Positions 54,907 through 64,000 of a stretch of 64,000 nt of DNA are shown here, piece by piece (the first letter of the stretch is position 1; each line of letters starts with the position of its first letter). The notes below the pieces were generated by a model. It did not search any database. It was not told the origin of the DNA and saw only the letters and a program-made list of their open reading frames with translations. The position numbers were made by a program, and so were the translations under genes. The stretch is from Scleroderma bovista. Taxonomy: Eukaryota > Basidiomycota > Agaricomycetes > Boletales > Sclerodermataceae. The stretch is taken from the NCBI GenBank assembly GCA_037178675.1, contig JAYMGJ010000120.1, positions 62,001 to 126,000 on the forward strand, written 5' to 3'.

Positions 54907-57112
54907 GCGAGGCGGGCTTTGACTGGGGTTTGGACCGGTCGCAACGCTCCACCTTCGCCTGTGTTTTCGCAATTCATAAGCCACAATGTAGTGGACTCCA
55001 CCTGGTCAGTACTATGAGAAATCATCTTATGAAAACGAGTGCAATAGTATCAGGATTCACTTGATAAAAATGCAGACTCGCCTGGGCCTTGACTAAAACA
55101 TTGCGGCGATTATATACCCGTCTCATGATGACTTCGACGATCCAGAAATCTTCAAAGTGAAATGGTATTTTCTCTATTATCTGATAATAGGGTCAGTTTT
55201 CTCAACTGAATGCCGTCTGATACAGGTATCCGCACTGTTCTCCTGATACCTGCATTCGACCAAGTGATTGTTCCTCCCATAACTTGGTGAAGTCGAACAG
55301 TTTATGTAAGCATGTCTCAGACGTTAGAAAAAATGACGATCTGCGCTGCTTGTCGACTAACAGTGAGTCGGTAGCCTTCAGATCTTTCCATTGCAACATT
55401 TTATACACGAGATGAACTGGTGTATGCGGACTGTACAGTCCGCGGAGAATGGCCTGGTTGGGCTACTCGATGATTTTTTTCTGAATATAAATCGTTGGAA
55501 ACTAAAGAACAAGTGATATATGCCTGTTTTGCCTGCAAGAAAGTGACGCACAATAGATTTGAACAATTTGTTCTTTGTTCGTTTATGCTGCGATACCAGT
55601 ACGGACCGTAATAGCGGGGCTGATGAAAGAGAAGGGAGACAGGAGATACAGAAGGAGACGTGGGAGGGGCCTCTTGAATCTTATCTTCCAAATGACTCCG
55701 ACTTTGAAGAAGATATAACTTGCAGGGAGGCTGCTGATGATCCAGAAAAGAGCATCAATCTGATTCCATATTTGACACATCTAGACAGTCATGAAGAGAT
55801 CTAATTCCCCGCGAAGAATCAAGGCCAGGACCGAACGTGAGGAAGGACCCAAGGAAATTTCAACAATTGTTTGACACACGAACATGGATAACGGAGAACC
55901 CGAGGTTAGGGCCTAAGTAGTGGCACATACATGTTTCGATTATACATCAATGCAACACGACACAGATGTTATTATCGCATAGGCAGGAAGAACAGATGGA
56001 GATAAGGGCTACAGCACCCAGTATCAGCAAACGAAGTATACAGGAGCCATCACTCACAATTATCCAAGGTACGACTCATTCAAAAATCCCATCTCTAAAA
56101 GATGGTACTGTTGCCGAAACTGACTCCGAACGACCTCCACATTCGCCACCCTGTACGTTTTTGTGGTGGTGAATAAAATGGAAGATGCTTATATGAATGC
56201 AATCACCGTCTCATCGGGTAGCTGAAAAACTTGCTTGACCGTATGGGTAAAATCAATTGTGCTTACATCCCGAGGCCCTGATAAGAGGCAGGCACTTGCA
56301 GGTTCCCCCCGACGATGTTTAAGTGCGCAAGGCCTCGCGTCTAAAGTCAGACTTTCACGCACTGCCGCCACCTTCAGGGCTACATCTAAGCCAAGGAGAT
56401 CAACATCTTTGATGCCAATGGGTTCGGGTCGTTTGGCTAACTCGTCTAGCCCAGGGACTAGCCACTCTTTGATGTCGTGTTGGAAAGCCAGTGCAACCTT
56501 CTCCACTGGGCTCTTCTTCACCGAATGGTATGGCACCATTTTGACGGAACTCTTGTGAACATCATCGAACTCCCACATTCGGGCCAGCTTGATGACTGAA
56601 AGCCACTCATTAGGGTTCTTCGGTAGATTTTTCTGGGGTCCAAATGAGCTGCAAGACAATATATAATCTTCGGGTATGGCGGACTACATAGCCCACTAAC
56701 CTTGTAAAAAGGACTCCGAGTAGCAGCCTGAATTCTTGCGCTTTTATGCCGGAAAGGCATATAGGCTTTTCATTTGTTGAACCCTCCAAAAGCTCGCTCT
56801 TGGGAACGGGGAGCGAAAACATGTCCCGAAAAATTTGAGACTGCGATTCAAGAGTACTTCGGGGCACTCTGAATAAACAATCTTCTACCTGCAGTGAGTG
56901 GAGTGTAAGAGAGGTGGTTGACTCCAACTTGATCGCAAAATTGCAAGAACATTGAGGGTTACGAGAGTCATGTAGAATTCATCGTCCTTCTCTTGAGCAT
57001 CTCTCTTCATCATCTTGTTGTCCAGAAATTCCATGCAGAATGAATTATCAAGGTTGGCCTTAAGCTTCAAGTCGGCTGGACCTCACGTAGCGAATGTCGA
57101 AGTCTCTGGAGT
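54907..57112. repeat. Segmental duplication, copy 2 (matches 21399-23565)
   Basis: Same orientation as copy 1. It has small insertions relative to copy 1 (for example around 55115-55170 and 57030-57055). It is flanked on the left by the hydrolase fragment and on the right, after 0.6 kb, by the complete hydrolase gene. Confidence 0.88.
56189..57010 (-). CDS. BTB/POZ-domain protein, copy 2
   Basis: The start MKRDAQEKDDEFYMTLVTLN is followed by VEDCLFRVPRSTLESQSQI, FRDMFSLPVPKSELLEGS, IKAQEFRLLLGVLFTR, then LPKNPNEWLSVIKLARMWEF and FQHDIKEWLVPGLDELAKR. It parallels the gene at 22645-23491 in exon layout and ends earlier at LPDETVIAFI. All exons are open, so both copies may be expressed. The family forms BTB dimers. 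Possible ubiquitin-ligase adaptor or signalling roles are not established for this group. Conserved reading frames in both copies despite many substitutions argue for selection on protein sequence. Confidence 0.73.
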
Positions 57113-57671
57113 GAATGTCAAAGATTGGGAAGAGGTGGGGCAAGTTGGTTGGGCCTCGTGTTGCACATGCCAAAGCCTGCGTGCGGCTTCGAGGCATGAT
57201 ATCCAATGGCCTTGAATTGTGGCGAACTCATGGTCCAAGTGATGATGACAATTGCTGTGCGCGTGAGCTTGGGTGGTAGTCAATTTCAAAACATTTATCG
57301 AAGGTATGGTATTTGCAAAACTACCTGAGGAACATGAGCAGTCTGTTCCACTCCATTTAGAAGGACATGCTGTAAGACACCTTTTGGGCTCTCTTAGACG
57401 CTCGTTAGACAATGAAGGCCCACTGAATCAAGTACAAGAGACCGTTAAGCAGCTGTTCTTGCTTGTTGCTTGTGCAAACTTGAAGTACTTGAAACTAGAA
57501 ATTGCATCCAAAGCGTCAGAATACATTTTATCTCTAGAAGTACCATTAGAACACAAAGAAACCAGCTGAGAGTGGGATGTAGTACGCCATCAACTTCTGT
57601 CATATACCGATCGATATAGGGTGGGTATGAGTTGCCTAGCAGCGCGGAAAACGAGATCAAGGTCATCCAAG
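57113..57671 (+). other. Possible gene remnant between BTB copy 2 and the hydrolase gene
   Basis: A plus-strand frame (57273-57569) reads VVNFKTFIEGMVFAKLPEE, HLLGSLRRSLDNEGPLNQV and LFLLVACANLKYLKLEIASK, protein-like with a leucine-repeat flavour, possibly the tail of an F-box-like gene. Its first part is duplicated at 36148-36236 next to the KDZ element. No start exon was found. Confidence 0.35.
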
Positions 57672-60600
57672 CTACTCGGCAGGTTTGTCAGGCGTTGAGG
57701 ATTTAATACGAGGGCGGAAGATGGGTAAGAAAGATTTACTCTTCCTCAACTTAGGTGGCTCGTCAACGTCTTCCAGAGCTTCCGAGTCGGAATGGTGATG
57801 ATCCTTATCGGAGGGGACGGACAGCAAATTCACAACGAAGGTCCATAGGCTGTTCCCGCTGAAAGAGATATCATCCTGTAAGACCGCTTGATCCGCGATA
57901 CGAGCAAGCCTTCGAGCTTCGTGCGTGTCCCGTCGTGAAGCGATACAGCTAGGCGGCGGGTTCTCGTCGTCATCCAGTGCCCATGCCCACCCCCCACTTC
58001 TTGAAACATCCAAGTTTTCTTTGGATGCGCTCCTTTTGTTCTTCCCGTCACGGAGCTCCCGAAGGTGTAGGATAACCTTGGAGTGATCCTTCTTCGCAAG
58101 CTTCATAATACGTCTCCGATGTGCTTCCACTGCTTCTATTTCCTTCGCAAACTTCTGATCAAAGACGCCCTTCCATTCTATATAACGCCTGATGACGTTC
58201 TCAGATGGGACGCCGATGACGTCTGCGGGAACAAGAAAGGCGGGCAATTCTTCTTTAGGTTCGAGTGGCCTGATTTCACCACGCGTGGAAACACGCTCGC
58301 GGATCATGCCTTCTTTCCAAGAATCGCTCTGTCGAATACAAACTTACATATCAACCATTAAGAGTGTTTCCCAAGGGCACGCACCTCCGAAACAGAATAC
58401 ACACTCGCTTCACCTGCAAAGCGGACCTCACGCTGAGAAGGTTCTATCAAGGTGTGTCGATGTGATAGACCTTCAGGGTCCAGCGTTTCAGGAGGGGACG
58501 GACGCTTCCCAACCTTCATGATCGTTGAAGACGGAGACGCTCGCAGAGACCTCATTCTAAAGAATCCAGCACGAGTATTTGCTGAAGATACTGGTATCGA
58601 GGAACCCAGGGAATCAGGGATAGTGGTCGAGCCATTCTGCTCCTCTCCTGTGTGAAGAGTTGGATTGTTTTCAGACAACCCCCCAGAAAGTTGTATTTCA
58701 GGAGAACACGCTGGCGGTTCTTCCTGCGCGGGACTGTTTAATGCAAAATGCGAGGGCGACGTCACAAGGGCCGGTGATTTGGGTTGGCTGGGAAGCGGTA
58801 TGCCAGTGACATGCCTGATAAAGTTTGCTATAGCACGGTAGCAGAATTTACCGGGTGTCGTGAAACCAAAAAGGACAGGTAGTACATGTGCTGTATCTAG
58901 TTGCCAGTGAATATGGGGAGAAACAAGTCACAGCGTATACGCACCATCGTAGACTTGCAAGTGAATAGGAGTGGGGCCGTGACGTTGTTCTATGTCGACT
59001 AACGGTGGATACATGGAACGGGATCTGTCTGTCAGCGGGAACTGTGCCGGCGCGGTAGCTTTGTGGGCACTTCATGAAAGTTAGCTCAACAAGATTCGCC
59101 TAGCGTGGTAACAACCTACCAGTAAATGATTTCGTCCCTCAGAGCCTCTTTTTCGCTCGCGATAAACAGGAGAGGGGGCAGCCCACCCAAGTATGACAGG
59201 ACAGGACTAACAAGGGGATGAGAAACTAAGCTATTTGGGGTATAGAATTGAAGTTGATGTTCTACAGATAGCATTTCGCCTGACTCCGTTTCAAGCCGTA
59301 TGGTTTGATCTGTGTTGTTATCCACGGAGGAGGGGAAAGCGATGGCACCAACTTTAATAGGCATGCCTGGAGCTTTACTATCTTCGTGATCGTTATAGCT
59401 GGGTATCGAATCCGTTATAGAGATTACATCGTCACTCTTGTCTCCTTTGCCATTCAAGTGTACCAGCCGACGGATCCGCTGGCGAAGTCTGGTATGAGCC
59501 TTGCGTGTCGCCTCGTGTGACGGGGGTGGCCATAGAGGGCTAGGCTTCTGGAACGAAAGTCCATACGGAGGGAAAACATCCTGTAGAGAATAATGATATC
59601 CAATGAGTTACTCTAGCAAGGCGAAACTTACTGTTTCAGCATTGGTATGGAGGCTGGGAAATGAGTGGGTCAAATCGCACCAGGGAGAGATCAAGACTCC
59701 CCCGGCAGGTAACGGTAACCCAACGTCGCGCAAAACTTGCAAAAGAGCTAGCGTCAAACCACCACCAGCGGAGTCTCCTGCAACAACCAGATAAGCTGGA
59801 TTGACTGGCTTATGAGACGCCCCAGCAGGAGGTCTAATAAGGTACAAATCTAACAACATTATCCACGTTCATGCGTCAGGTTAAACCACCACTTGTCATG
59901 ACATACTTACACGCTGCGAGGAGATCATGGAGCGCGCATGGAAAGGGATACTGAGGAGCCAGGCGGTAGTTAATGGCTGATCTCAAAGCGTCAGTGATAG
60001 AAGTGGTCTTCAAACAAGTTACCTACCAAATACACGTCCATTGATTTTTCTAGCATGACGCTGGATACTGTATCTGGCGAACATATTTTCTTTCCGTCAT
60101 GTCATCTTTAAACAGAAAGACGATACCTCTCTTGGTCAACGCTCCCAAAATAGTAACCTCCTGAACACGGGTCAACACGGCCCAAGGACGAACTTCACGC
60201 TGCATACCACCATGAGTGTAAAGGATGCATCGCATCTCATCCATCTCCTGATGGTAGGTATTGCTTGAGTCCGGGGTTGAGGGTTGTGCGTCAGCGGCGG
60301 TATCCGAGTTGTGTGGCACCGAGGTAGTAGTAGAGGTATTGTTCTTCGACTGCGACGACTTGTTACGCTTCTTCGCTTCCTGCCAGTCTTTCCTCGCAGT
60401 CATCCATTCCGCGTCGATGCTACGGCATGACACGTGAGACGTTCGTAAAGACAATTTGGAGAGCTGGAATACCCAGGGATACCGCGCACTTGCCACCACT
60501 TGGTGCCACCCACTATATGCTTTGCGTGTTCTTCGCCGCCGAGCGCTTGGATAAGGTATGGCGCAGCTTCATCGCAGCAGGACACTGGGATAAGGACCTC

Positions 60601-60971
60601 AATAGTATGAACCCAAGGAGGAGATGGTGTGCGAGTATTGGAAAATGCTTGAAGTTCTTCGACTGTATGGCTATATGAACCCGTTAGTACTGGTCACTGC
60701 GTGAAAGAAGCGAATACTAACAAGGACGCTACTTTGAAGAATTTCTAAAGACAGTCACGAAATCTGCCATCCTGTCTACTGGTGTATCCTATGGACGTAC
60801 CTTGATTATGTTAAAAGCTTCGTCGTACAGCAGTTCATCCTGCATCAATTGATTTACGGCCTTCTCCTGCTTATTTTTCTTCTTGACACGTGTAAAATAA
60901 TGGCGCACGAGCGTTTCGAGGACAACAGGTGCTAGCTGGAGACCAGCCTGACGTGTGAGAGAGTTGGGCAT
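57672..60971 (-). CDS. Alpha/beta-hydrolase (fold-3 lipase/esterase family)
   Basis: The start [20 protein letters not shown] is followed by [52 protein letters not shown] and a charged linker. Short exons then give the oxyanion motif [40 protein letters not shown], the nucleophile motif [19 protein letters not shown] (Ser near 59772), [35 protein letters not shown] and the catalytic His in [15 protein letters not shown] long, likely disordered C-terminal extension follows ([59 protein letters not shown]). The triad is complete. The family includes hormone-sensitive-lipase-like esterases. Substrate unknown. About ten exons. The 67-bp fragment at 54835 derives from it or its ancestor. Confidence 0.85.
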
Positions 60972-61470
60972 CTTGCAGAACGCGCGGTCGCCAACGTTGG
61001 ATAGCCCAAATACCTACAGGAAGCGCTAATCGTGCTGCAGTCACGTTTTGATGAAGAAACGTTGCCGCTGCAAGTGCATGAGAAACCGGAGAGGGTAGGC
61101 TTGATTCGCTGTGCACTGGTTCGCCAGATGGCAGGCCTCCTGAGAAATGAATGTATCATAGTATTATCGGCTCACGTGACTCATCATCAACTCCAGCGGG
61201 TGGTCAGCAAAGTCTCCGCGACTCGACCTGCCAACGAGAAGGAAGATAGTCGCTCCTTCAGAGTCATGGACAGGACTATTAGCTACAGAAAGACAAGATA
61301 TGCTTCGCAGGTGGCAGTTCCACAGGTCGCAAAGTCCCTTGTCATTTTGGCGCCTGGGTCTCAAGCAGCACCTTACTAGGCATTGAGCCTCATGGTGCGT
61401 GGACAATGGACATAAGCCCGCAGCCCTACGGCGCCTCCCTGGTGATTCATCTCACTTGCTCCCCCCAAGC

Positions 61471-62631
61471 ATGCCAAGCGACCTGACTGGAAAGATACGC
61501 AAGGTAGACAAGGATGCCTTCGCCCATGGCAGTTCCACGGAAATCTGGAAAGGCGAATGGAAAAACCCGCCTCCCCGCGGTGGATATAGATGGGTGAGCT
61601 TTCTCCCAGACTTTGCACGAAACATATACCGATGGTAGTTAGCTTGCGATCAAAGTAATTAGGACAGCCCTTCCGCCTCCCCGTGTGAAGGAGTTAGGTC
61701 TTGTGCGCTATAATTCACAGACAACCGCACGTCACTGACTTAGCACTGCAGAAACTGACGAGGGAGGCTCGTCTATGGGCAGCTTTGAATAATCCCAACG
61801 TTGTCCCATTGCTAGGCATAGTGTACGATCTGGTATTCCCGGGTGGTGTCCCGTCTCTTGTATCACCCTATTATCAAAACGGCAATTTGAAGTCATTTAT
61901 GATGCGCAACCGGACCCAGCTCTTGTACCCGCAAATGTTGGACATGGTAGGTTTTAACTGCTATCGTGTACAGTACACAATGTCTTATGGTACATTCATT
62001 TTAGACTTATCAGTTTGCGAGCGGACTCAAGTATTTGCACCAATCTAACATAGTCCATGGTGATCTGAAGCCTGTAAGCGCTTGAACCTCATTAATTTGT
62101 GTAACGATTCCGAGTTTCCACCTTGTCTTCAGGACAATATTATGATCAGTGACGGGGGTGAAGTCGTCATCTCCGACTTCGGCTTGTCACGTATATTAGA
62201 CGCCGCAGGTTTCACAACGAAGAACTTTTATGGCTCAGTTCGGTACACCGCCCCCGAACTTCTCGGTTTCGCTGGACCTTCAGGCTCTAGTCAACCCATT
62301 CGAACGACAGTGGATGCAGATATATGGGCCTTTGCCATCACATCTACAGAGGTATAGTCGTCCACCACGACATTCGGTGTTACTCACGGTCATACTTTAG
62401 ATTTTCTCCTTAAAACTACCATACCATAACATGAGCGACGCTTCCGTACTAGTATATGTCACGAAGAAGAATGGGAAGCTAAACAGAGAAGATTATAGGC
62501 AGGAAATTCAATCGGACAGCTTATGGTCCCTGTTCGATCGCTGTTGGGAGAAGGAGCTTCACAAACGACCTCGCATGGATCGGGTCAAAGCTTTTTTAAG
62601 CGAAAAGAGGAATAAATACCGTGCTCGATGA
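61471..62631 (+). CDS. Protein kinase-domain protein
   Basis: The start MPSDLTGKIRKVDKDAFAHG continues GSSTEIWKGEW (a short glycine-loop region), then LAIKVIRTALPPPRV with the ATP-binding Lys, LTREARLWAALNNPNVVPLL, LVSPYYQNGNLKSFM, the catalytic loop IVHGDLKPDNIMIS, VVISDFGLSRILD, YGSVRYTAPELLGF, DADIWAFAITSTEIFSLKLP and WEKELHKRPRMDRVKAFLSE. The catalytic loop has HGD in place of HRD, as in many fungal tyrosine-kinase-like proteins, but retains Asp, Lys and Asn, and DFG is intact, so activity is likely. Six exons. An in-frame ATG at 61399 could extend the N-terminus. Such kinase-only proteins are multiplied in mushroom fungi. No partner is known. Confidence 0.8.
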
Positions 62632-62658
62632 CGGGCCTTGTGTAGTACACTCAATTGT

Positions 62659-64000
62659 CTATAATTTAGCTTGGCCACAAATGGTGTATCCCTGTTCCTC
62701 AATCAGACGCTTCGCAAGATCGCCCAAGACAGGAAACAGGCGGGTATAAGTGGGTGCTTGCTCCGAACTTGCCTGGCGTCGTGCGAATCGAGCAGCAACA
62801 CCCTGGGCGATGATGGCGGACTATAATTGCATCGAAGATAGTATAAATGGGTTCTGATTAAGCACTCACTCGGAAAAGCATCCAGCTACGAACGAAGGTC
62901 ATCTCCTTGATTGGAAATGGTTGGCCTGTCAAGTGACAGTATGTTCGTTCCAGTTCCTCCAATGGAAGTGGCACATCTTCGGTCGTATTTTTGAATGCGG
63001 TAAGGTAATACAAGCCTTGATGAACGAATGAATTCGCCGGGAGGTAATTGGGATCAATCGACCAAGGTTGGGTAAAATTGGCAAAGTCTGCGAGCTGGTT
63101 TCTGTCATAAGTTGGTCCAGACAGGTTCAGAGCACTGGTACCTACCGGGCTCCCGAGAGTACATAGTTCCCAATCCAGAATACCTATGACTCTATTTTCC
63201 GTGGGATGGAATATTAAATTGTCCATCTTGTAATCGCCGTGCACGATGCGTAGACCAGTTTTCTTCTCATCCGGTAAATTGCTCTTGTACCACGCCACTA
63301 GTTCATGATAATGGGGTATCTCTCCTGTGGGTTTTCCACTTTCCACGTCTACAGCCTGTGCCTGCGCCTCTGAGACGCGGGTAAGAGACCTGATTTGTCG
63401 CGGGAAGTAGTCAGTCGTTGGACCAAAATTACCGAGACCGATGTCAAAGGGATTCACGGAGGCCAAAGCTGCAAGCGCACGAACGGCTGAAAGCCAGCTG
63501 TAGGGGAGCTCATTGGTCATGATGAACACGAGGGGTAGACTACGCCTTTCTCACCATTCCCGACGAATCTCCGGTGCAACATCCGGCATTTTTGGATGGG
63601 TGAATAGTCTGCCCTCCAGGTACTCCATAATGTAAAAGGGGGTTCCAATGATGGAATTATCTTCGCACAACGCGAACGGGGTGGGGACGGGAACGACGTG
63701 GTGTGGCATCGTGGTGGGGTTCACATTATGCTTGTGTAGAGCACTCAACATGCGGAACTCCCGTTCGACCTGGTGGGCGGTCGAGGACAGTAGCTGCCCG
63801 GCCGGTTTCTTGCGCAAGACGAATCGTTTTTGTCTAAGCAAGGGTTGCCATGATCTCAACTAATACATACGGCGGGACTACTTACCGAGCATCAGTCAAG
63901 AAGTATGTAGGGTTAGACTACAAGGGTTGTCAGCTACGTCTTAGACTTGAGTGGGTAGTTGGCGCACCTGCCCAAACTAATAGCTAGCGTCAGGTGAAAC
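62659..64000 (-). CDS. Phosphotransferase-fold protein (APH family, ACAD10/11-like), 5' end outside window
   Basis: Reading leftwards from the right edge: FGQ, then [91 protein letters not shown], the catalytic motif [17 protein letters not shown], the metal-binding Asp in [15 protein letters not shown], and a tail [20 protein letters not shown] ending CGQAKL. This is the aminoglycoside phosphotransferase/choline kinase fold in the form found in ACAD10/11 and its fungal relatives. A hydroxyacyl-CoA kinase role is possible by analogy. The candidate 9-nt exon at 63968-63976 is noted separately. The start codon is not in the window. Confidence 0.82.
63968..63976 (-). other. Candidate 9-nt microexon of the APH-family gene
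   Basis: On the minus strand TTTGGGCAG (Phe-Gly-Gln) is preceded by GACGCTAGCTATTAG and followed by GTGCGCC. The codon before it in frame is TAG, so if FGQ belongs to the protein the exon must start exactly there. The family motif GQSNPTY supports its inclusion. Confidence 0.5.

Noticed and set aside
61032..61379. 115-codon plus-strand frame before the kinase gene
   Set aside because: It lies between two divergent genes, with no motif and no splice link to the kinase exons.

Overview
This window comes from the nuclear genome of a basidiomycete, most likely a mushroom-forming agaricomycete. Genes are split by many short GT-AG introns of about 45-60 bp. Gene families that expand in Agaricomycetes recur (DUF6698-type proteins, F-box-like leucine-repeat proteins, short BTB proteins). 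The transposons belong to groups typical of these fungi (Plavaka and KDZ). Gene boundaries below come from exon frames and splice sites read by eye. Family names come from recognised motifs, not from a search.

Layout. 1-5 kb: a partial F-box-like gene, an intact DUF6698-type gene (2145-3630) and a 104-bp satellite (4091-4817). 6-14 kb: a metabolic cluster of two cytochrome b2-type L-lactate dehydrogenase paralogues (6022-8180 minus, 11376-13939 plus) around an isocitrate lyase/PEP-mutase superfamily gene (8807-10284). The second dehydrogenase has a 9-nt microexon that carries the heme-binding EHPG residues. 14-21 kb: a gene-poor stretch, a head-to-head pair of housekeeping genes (mitochondrial TMEM70/186-like and dynactin p25) and an unknown membrane protein. 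21-24 kb: a BTB gene inside a 2.2-kb segment that is duplicated at 55-57 kb. 24-28 kb: a Plavaka transposon lacking its central transposase region. It carries a remarkable tandem pair of a 49-bp sequence, one copy with and one without a precise 47-bp intron. 28-31 kb: a chitin synthase (myosin-motor class) pseudogene, frameshifted, truncated and interrupted by a solo LTR. 32-35 kb: an F-box-like gene and a second DUF6698-type gene.

36.3-54.8 kb is the most notable part: an apparently complete 18.5-kb KDZ (Kyakuja-Dileera-Zisupton) DNA transposon. It has matching 20-bp inverted ends and a possible 7-bp target duplication. It carries an intact-looking KDZ transposase with a cysteine-rich domain, a TET/JBP-type 2-oxoglutarate/Fe(II) dioxygenase (predicted 5-methylcytosine oxidase), and four more genes of unknown function. 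It also holds several arrays of short TGCCG/CGGCA-containing repeats, including a 0.9-kb inverted repeat placed between the transposase and the TET/JBP gene. A transposon carrying its own DNA-demethylation-type enzyme suggests, by inference, a way to escape methylation silencing.

54.8-64 kb: a fragment of a lipase gene, the second BTB copy, the full alpha/beta-hydrolase gene, a protein kinase-like gene and, running off the right edge, an aminoglycoside-phosphotransferase-fold (ACAD10/11-like) gene.
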